A DNA stretch of 16,871 nt from the NCBI GenBank assembly GCA_934359535.1, contig CAKRLN010000017.1:1-16871 (forward strand), in the 5' to 3' direction. Source of the stretch: an uncultured Lachnospiraceae bacterium (GTDB lineage Bacteria; Bacillota; Clostridia; Lachnospirales; Lachnospiraceae). The position numbers and the translations under genes are program-made. The notes below the pieces were generated by a model. That model was not told the origin of the DNA. It ran no database searches and saw only the letters and a program-made list of their open reading frames with translations. Shown here piece after piece: positions 13,774 to 16,871 of this stretch (position 1 is the stretch's first letter; each line of letters starts with the position of its first letter).

Positions 13774-14425
13774 TTCCAACAGAAGAATCCGTATCGGAAC
13801 AACTCTGAATGTACCGGATATAGGAGATGGCTTCTTTGGTGCGTGTGGAATTTGCTGCAATTCCGATATAAAGTGGTTCGGTAAAGCCAGCGGACCGAAT
13901 CAGTGGCGCATCGCTCAGATCAACGGCATATGGCGAACCGGAAGAATCAGAAGAGGCTTCCAGAAGGGAATCTGGAAGCTTCATCAGATATCCCTCAGAG
14001 GTCATGGTATCGAGCGCCTCCGCATTCATGAAAATAACATCCAGCCGTCCGGAATCCAATGCAGCAAGAATTTTGGTACTGGATGCATAGGCATATTCCA
14101 GATTGGCAGAAGATGGGCGGTTGGAAAGATACAGGTCTTTATAAGTATAGATCTGATTCCGGTCCGGATGATAAGACTGTGCGGTCAGATAGCCATCGGT
14201 CAGCTGTGCAGAAAGAGAATCACTGACTGTAACATTGGCAAAAGCAGTATAAAGAACGGTATCTTTGTGCATTGCATGGCGGTAACAGCCCCAGACGATG
14301 ATATAGATACAGATGCAGACGAGCAGAGCCGGAAGCTTATAGTAATCCCAGAAATATTGCAGCTTTGCCCTGCCGTGCAGCTGCCGGAAAGTTGTTTCAT
14401 TGTCAGGATGTTTTTTCATATGCAT
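13733..14425 (-). CDS. Membrane-anchored protein of unknown function, downstream of yesL-like gene
   Basis: A 230-residue protein that I do not recognise. Residues 1-30 are polar and basic, one hydrophobic helix lies at about 31-47, and the rest (about 50-230) is soluble and predicted outside the cell. The segment LDSGRLDVIFMNAEALDTM (137-155) is of a kind seen in periplasmic-binding-type folds, suggesting a tethered binding-like domain; this is a weak inference. On the minus strand AGGTG precedes the ATG by 6 bases and the start is 20 bases after the yesL-like stop, so the two are cotranscribed. The last 13 codons overlap the end of the convergent MetE-like gene, so the C-terminus may be a late extension or a changed stop. 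An antisense ORF on the plus strand is judged spurious. Confidence 0.7.
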   Translation of the reverse strand: MHMKKHPDNETTFRQLHGRAKLQYFWDYYKLPALLVCICIYIIVWGCYRHAMHKDTVLYTAFANVTVSDSLSAQLTDGYLTAQSYHPDRNQIYTYKDLYLSNRPSSANLEYAYASSTKILAALDSGRLDVIFMNAEALDTMTSEGYLMKLPDSLLEASSDSSGSPYAVDLSDAPLIRSAGFTEPLYIGIAANSTRTKEAISYIRYIQSCSDTDSSVGIIPRSLLQSLLQA

Positions 14426-14445
14426 AAGTTACACCTCGTTAATAC

Positions 14446-15078
14446 TCAGGATTCTTCCACGGAAACAGCAGTCTCTTCCAGCTTCTTTAAAATGGGGTTA
14501 ATCAGCCAGCAGCAGATCAAAGCACCAAGTCCCTGACCGAATACCACAAATGGGGTAAACAGGTTAATGATAATATAGTAGATGGCAAAATACACAAGAG
14601 CCATCAGGATTGAACAAAACAGATAGCGCAGTCCCATAACAAGGGCATTTTGAAACATGGCACGGATCGTATTGTCAAAACGTGCGAACAAAGGAAAAAT
14701 ATTCAAAAGCACGATGCAGTATACAACAAAAGCAGCGATACATAATGCGGTACAGAGTGTCCAGAATACGCTGGAGAAACGGATATGGTATAAAACATAC
14801 CCGTCGATTCCAAGTACGATTCCGACAGTCAGAAGGATCAGCCAGATCTGCGTCGCTTTCTTAAAATTATCCCGGAAAGCAGTAAAAAACTGACGGGTAA
14901 CATTGCCCTCCTCACCGCGTACAAGCTTGATGGATACCGTATACAAAGCGGTACTGGAAGCACCGATTGTAAAAACAGGAAGTGAACAGACAAACCAGAG
15001 GATATTCAGCCAGGAAGCATAAATAATCTTGTTGATAAAGAGCATGAATTTATTATCGATCGAAAAAATCTCATTCAT
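14446..15078 (-). CDS. YesL-type (DUF624) integral membrane protein
   Basis: A 210-residue membrane protein of the DUF624/YesL family, found across Firmicutes next to polysaccharide-uptake ABC transporters and their regulators. The N-terminus MNEIFSIDNKFMLFINKI and the segment WFVCSLPVFTIGASSTALY (28-46) are the family signature. Hydrophobic segments at about 22-48, 77-97, 103-127, 150-170 and 174-193 suggest five helices. AGGAGG lies 8 bases before the ATG on the minus strand. It lies between the LacI regulator and the unknown anchored protein, probably in one transcript from the lacI promoter. The molecular role of the family is not established; context suggests a part in carbohydrate uptake or sensing with the divergent ABC transporter. 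Confidence 0.88.
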   Translation of the reverse strand: MNEIFSIDNKFMLFINKIIYASWLNILWFVCSLPVFTIGASSTALYTVSIKLVRGEEGNVTRQFFTAFRDNFKKATQIWLILLTVGIVLGIDGYVLYHIRFSSVFWTLCTALCIAAFVVYCIVLLNIFPLFARFDNTIRAMFQNALVMGLRYLFCSILMALVYFAIYYIIINLFTPFVVFGQGLGALICCWLINPILKKLEETAVSVEES

Positions 15079-15142
15079 TGTAAAAACCTCCTAATATTGA
15101 AAAAATCTTTTTATTTGATAAAAACCTTCTCATTCACTTCTA

Positions 15143-16207
15143 TCAGTTGTTTGTTGACTTCCGGTATACAAGATTGGTTTCCGCATACATAGTGCGATAG
15201 TTTAAGTCCGGCTGCCTGATCCGGGAAAGGATCAGATCGACCGCAGATAATCCGAGGATTTCCCCATGGATATGGATGCTTGTAAGCGGTGGTGTAATGA
15301 CCCTTGATTCCGGCGAATCGTCAAAGCCACATAACAGAACATCTTTCGGAACGGAAATATCAAGACTACGGAATGCCTGTAACAGATCAATGGCGATAAA
15401 ATCATTTGCACAGACAAAGACATCCGGAAGCTCTTTTAAGCATTTCAGGTGTTCGCACAGATAATTCTGGTAGGCAAGGGATTCATTTGGAACCGGTTCG
15501 CTTGCTTTCTCTAAAATGCAGAATTCCTCCCGGATTGGGAGCAGATTTACGTACATCCCTTCCCGGAATGCCATGTAACGTTCAAAAAAGGACTGGCAAT
15601 GCATATATTCTCCGACAAAGCCGATTCTGGTCAGATTGCGGTTTTTCATTTCTCTTATAAAAGAAAAAATTTCATCACGGTTATTCATAAGAAGCCGGTC
15701 TGCCGGAAGTGGTCTGCCGTCGAGTACTGGATGATCCACAAATAATACCGGAATATCAAGCGCGCACACCATACGGGCATAGTCATAATGAAAGGTTTCA
15801 ATACACATGACTGCAACAGTATTTTCTTTGCGGAATGAATTTGGAAGCTGCAGGGTATCCAGTTCATAAGAGTTGACACGGTGCATCGTTGTACTATAGC
15901 CGAGCTTAGACATTTCACACTGGAACTTATCAAGCATGGTTGCTGAAAAGTGGGAGTGACCAAGCTTTGCACAGGTCAGCACGGCAATTTCGCCCTGAGC
16001 AATCGGTGTATTGTGCTGGTTTGGAAGACTTAGGTTTTCTGCATTAATATAAGTAAATTGTTTGTAGCCCATTTCAATTGCTTTCTGAAGCACCCGTTCT
16101 CTTGTGGAATCTGCCAGAACTCCGGTATTATTGATTGCCTTTGAAACGGTATTTCTGGATAAGCCGAGTGCATCTGCAATATCCTGGATTGTTACGCGTT
16201 CTGCCAT
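15143..16207 (-). CDS. LacI-family transcriptional regulator
   Basis: A 354-residue LacI/GalR regulator. The helix-turn-helix is at residues 5-24 (VTIQDIADALGLSRNTVSKA), followed by the hinge region, a spacer of about 15 polar residues and a periplasmic-binding-type effector domain (about 66-350) with the expected VFVCANDFIAIDLL and DVLLCGFDDSPES segments. AAGGAG lies 8 bases before the ATG on the minus strand. Its promoter is TTGACA-17-TATAAT, and a perfect inverted repeat covers the -10 and start, so autoregulation is likely. It faces an ABC permease gene with an operator-like site between its -35 and -10, so it is the probable repressor of both units. The inducer is unknown; plant-polysaccharide oligosaccharides are a reasonable guess from the transporter type. 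Confidence 0.92.
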   Translation of the reverse strand: MAERVTIQDIADALGLSRNTVSKAINNTGVLADSTRERVLQKAIEMGYKQFTYINAENLSLPNQHNTPIAQGEIAVLTCAKLGHSHFSATMLDKFQCEMSKLGYSTTMHRVNSYELDTLQLPNSFRKENTVAVMCIETFHYDYARMVCALDIPVLFVDHPVLDGRPLPADRLLMNNRDEIFSFIREMKNRNLTRIGFVGEYMHCQSFFERYMAFREGMYVNLLPIREEFCILEKASEPVPNESLAYQNYLCEHLKCLKELPDVFVCANDFIAIDLLQAFRSLDISVPKDVLLCGFDDSPESRVITPPLTSIHIHGEILGLSAVDLILSRIRQPDLNYRTMYAETNLVYRKSTNN

Positions 16208-16245
16208 AAAGAAATCTCCTTTGTCGTAATCTTGTATATGGTAAA

Positions 16246-16275
16246 AATGTAATTGTGCATTTGAACAATTACATT
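16246..16275. promoter_or_regulatory. Perfect 11-bp inverted repeat at the lacI promoter, likely operator
   Basis: AATGTAATTGT (16246-16256) and ACAATTACATT (16265-16275) are perfect reverse complements with an 8-base spacer GCATTTGA. The right arm overlaps the lacI -10 and the left arm lies just downstream of the predicted start, so a bound protein would block transcription. TGTGCATTTG across the left arm and spacer (16254-16263) recurs inverted at 16468-16477 before the divergent permease gene. The same bases could also form a hairpin at the 5' end of the lacI transcript. Confidence 0.6.
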
Positions 16276-16301
16276 ATAATTCAGAATTGCAAATGTGTCA
16301 A
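16273..16301 (-). promoter_or_regulatory. Promoter of the lacI-yesL-like-unknown gene unit
   Basis: Read on the minus strand: TTGACA (16301-16296), 17-bp spacer, TATAAT (16278-16273). Both hexamers are perfect consensus, predicting strong leftward transcription starting near 16266 unless repressed. Confidence 0.8.
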
Positions 16302-16410
16302 ATGTAAAATATCGTGTAAAAAATGTACAAAAATAAGGGTTGATTTTTATGAAATGACGACTTTAAATTATGAAAAAGCAACAAAAGTGTGCATACGTAA
16401 CATAATATGA

Positions 16411-16439
16411 TTGACATTTGTGCAGTGCATTGTTAGTAT
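16411..16439 (+). promoter_or_regulatory. Promoter of the divergent ABC permease gene with internal operator-like motif
   Basis: TTGACA (16411-16416), 17-bp spacer, TAGTAT (16434-16439) with TG one base before it (extended -10). The spacer contains TGTGCAGTGCATTG (16419-16432), with two TGCA cores separated by one base and sharing bases with the other TGTGCAT half-sites of this region. A repressor bound there would block the promoter directly. The leader is about 55 bases. Confidence 0.65.
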
Positions 16440-16471
16440 TATGTCATAAACAAAGCGCGTTAGTTTACAAA

Positions 16472-16485
16472 TGCACACATGTGCA
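16472..16485. promoter_or_regulatory. Putative LacI operator downstream of the permease promoter
   Basis: TGCACA-CA-TGTGCA is a 6-bp inverted repeat with a 2-base centre in the 5' untranslated region of the permease gene, ending 15 bases before the ATG. Its left half belongs to CAAATGCACA (16468-16477), an exact inverted copy of the motif at the lacI promoter. It is a good roadblock operator candidate. Confidence 0.5.
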
Positions 16486-16500
16486 AAAGGAGGAGAAAAA

Positions 16501-16871
16501 TGGGAAAGAGAAAAAAATCCGGAGTTGACGGAACGATCGCGTATATCAAACGGCATTGGCAGTTGTATGTATTCTTTTTATTACCGGCATTGTTTCTTAC
16601 ATTACTGTTTAAGTATGTTCCAATGGGTGGAATTCTGATCGCGTTTATGGATTACAATCCGATACGCGGTATTCTTGGAAGTGAATGGGTAGGACTGGAG
16701 CACTTTCAGAGGTTTCTTTCTTCACCGGATTTCATGCGTTATCTGATGAATACGCTGAAGCTGAGTGTATATGGATTGTTATGGGGCTTTCCAGTACCGA
16801 TTATTCTGGCATTTCTTCTGAACCGGATCGTCAGCAAGCGGAAAAAGAAAAATATCCAGCTGGTACTGTAT
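16501..16871 (+). CDS. ABC transporter permease, LplB/YteP type, N-terminal part
   Basis: The first 123 codons of a membrane permease gene that runs out of the window. After a short basic N-terminus (GKRKKS) comes a first helix at about residues 22-42 with the LLPALFLTLLFKYVPMGG segment, then WVGLEHFQRFLSSPDFMRYLMNT (about 62-84), then a second helix. These features are typical of the LplB/YteP/YtcP branch of polysaccharide and oligosaccharide importers, which differs from the MalF/MalG pair of the mannan operon. GGAGGAG stands 5 bases before the ATG. The second permease and the binding protein are expected to follow downstream. The company of yesL-like and LacI genes is usual for this branch. 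Substrate is unknown. Confidence 0.88.

Noticed and set aside
13751..14536. 261-codon plus-strand ORF opposite the unknown anchored protein and yesL-like 3' end
   Set aside because: Its product is rich in Arg, Ile, Gly and Cys with no domain, no ribosome site was found, and it is antisense to two better supported genes with good ribosome sites.
16450..16466. Possible CcpA cre site around AAAGCGCGTTAG
   Set aside because: Only the central bases fit; the outer TG and CA positions of the cre consensus do not match.

Overview
The window looks like a chromosomal segment of a gut Lachnospiraceae bacterium, close to Roseburia or Agathobacter (Eubacterium rectale). The base composition is moderately low in GC, Shine-Dalgarno sites are strong, and the first 10 kb match in content the intracellular beta-mannan utilisation locus described for Roseburia intestinalis. 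The species cannot be fixed from the sequence. No rRNA, tRNA, CRISPR array, insertion sequence or phage gene was seen.

Bases 1-10235 (+ strand) form one tight operon for uptake and breakdown of acetylated manno-oligosaccharides. In order: the 3' end of a sugar-binding lipoprotein gene, two MalF/MalG-type permeases, a cellobiose/mannobiose 2-epimerase, a GH130_1 mannosylglucose phosphorylase, a GH130_2 manno-oligosaccharide phosphorylase, a CE2 acetylesterase, a CE17-type acetylesterase fused in one frame to a complete mannose-6-phosphate isomerase, and a GH113 mannanase/exo-oligomannosidase. None of the enzymes has a signal peptide. The inferred flow is: import, deacetylation, trimming, phosphorolysis plus epimerisation to mannose-1-phosphate and glucose, then (after a phosphomannomutase not present here) isomerisation to fructose-6-phosphate by the fusion protein. 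The esterase-isomerase fusion is the most unusual gene of this block.

Bases 10236-13773 (+ strand) hold a drug-efflux-like MFS transporter, a LysR-type regulator and a core MetE-like (YxjG/YxjH-type) methyltransferase, each with its own promoter. The MFS gene has a 182-nt leader with a near-consensus promoter, a 21-codon upstream ORF with a good ribosome site, a competing antiterminator helix and an intrinsic terminator directly in front of the MFS start codon. This is the layout of ribosome-mediated (antibiotic-sensing) attenuation and is the strongest candidate for an undescribed regulatory system here. The MetE-like gene has an inverted repeat resembling the MET-box of LysR-type MtaR regulators, centred near -66 of its predicted promoter, which ties the LysR gene to methionine control.

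Bases 13733-16871 belong to a second carbohydrate system. A LacI-family regulator, a YesL-type (DUF624) membrane protein and a membrane-anchored protein of unknown function run leftward. An LplB/YteP-type ABC permease starts rightward and leaves the window. The 293-bp divergent region carries two well-formed promoters, a perfect 11-bp inverted repeat over the lacI -10/start region, and several TGTGCAT half-sites that are likely LacI operators.
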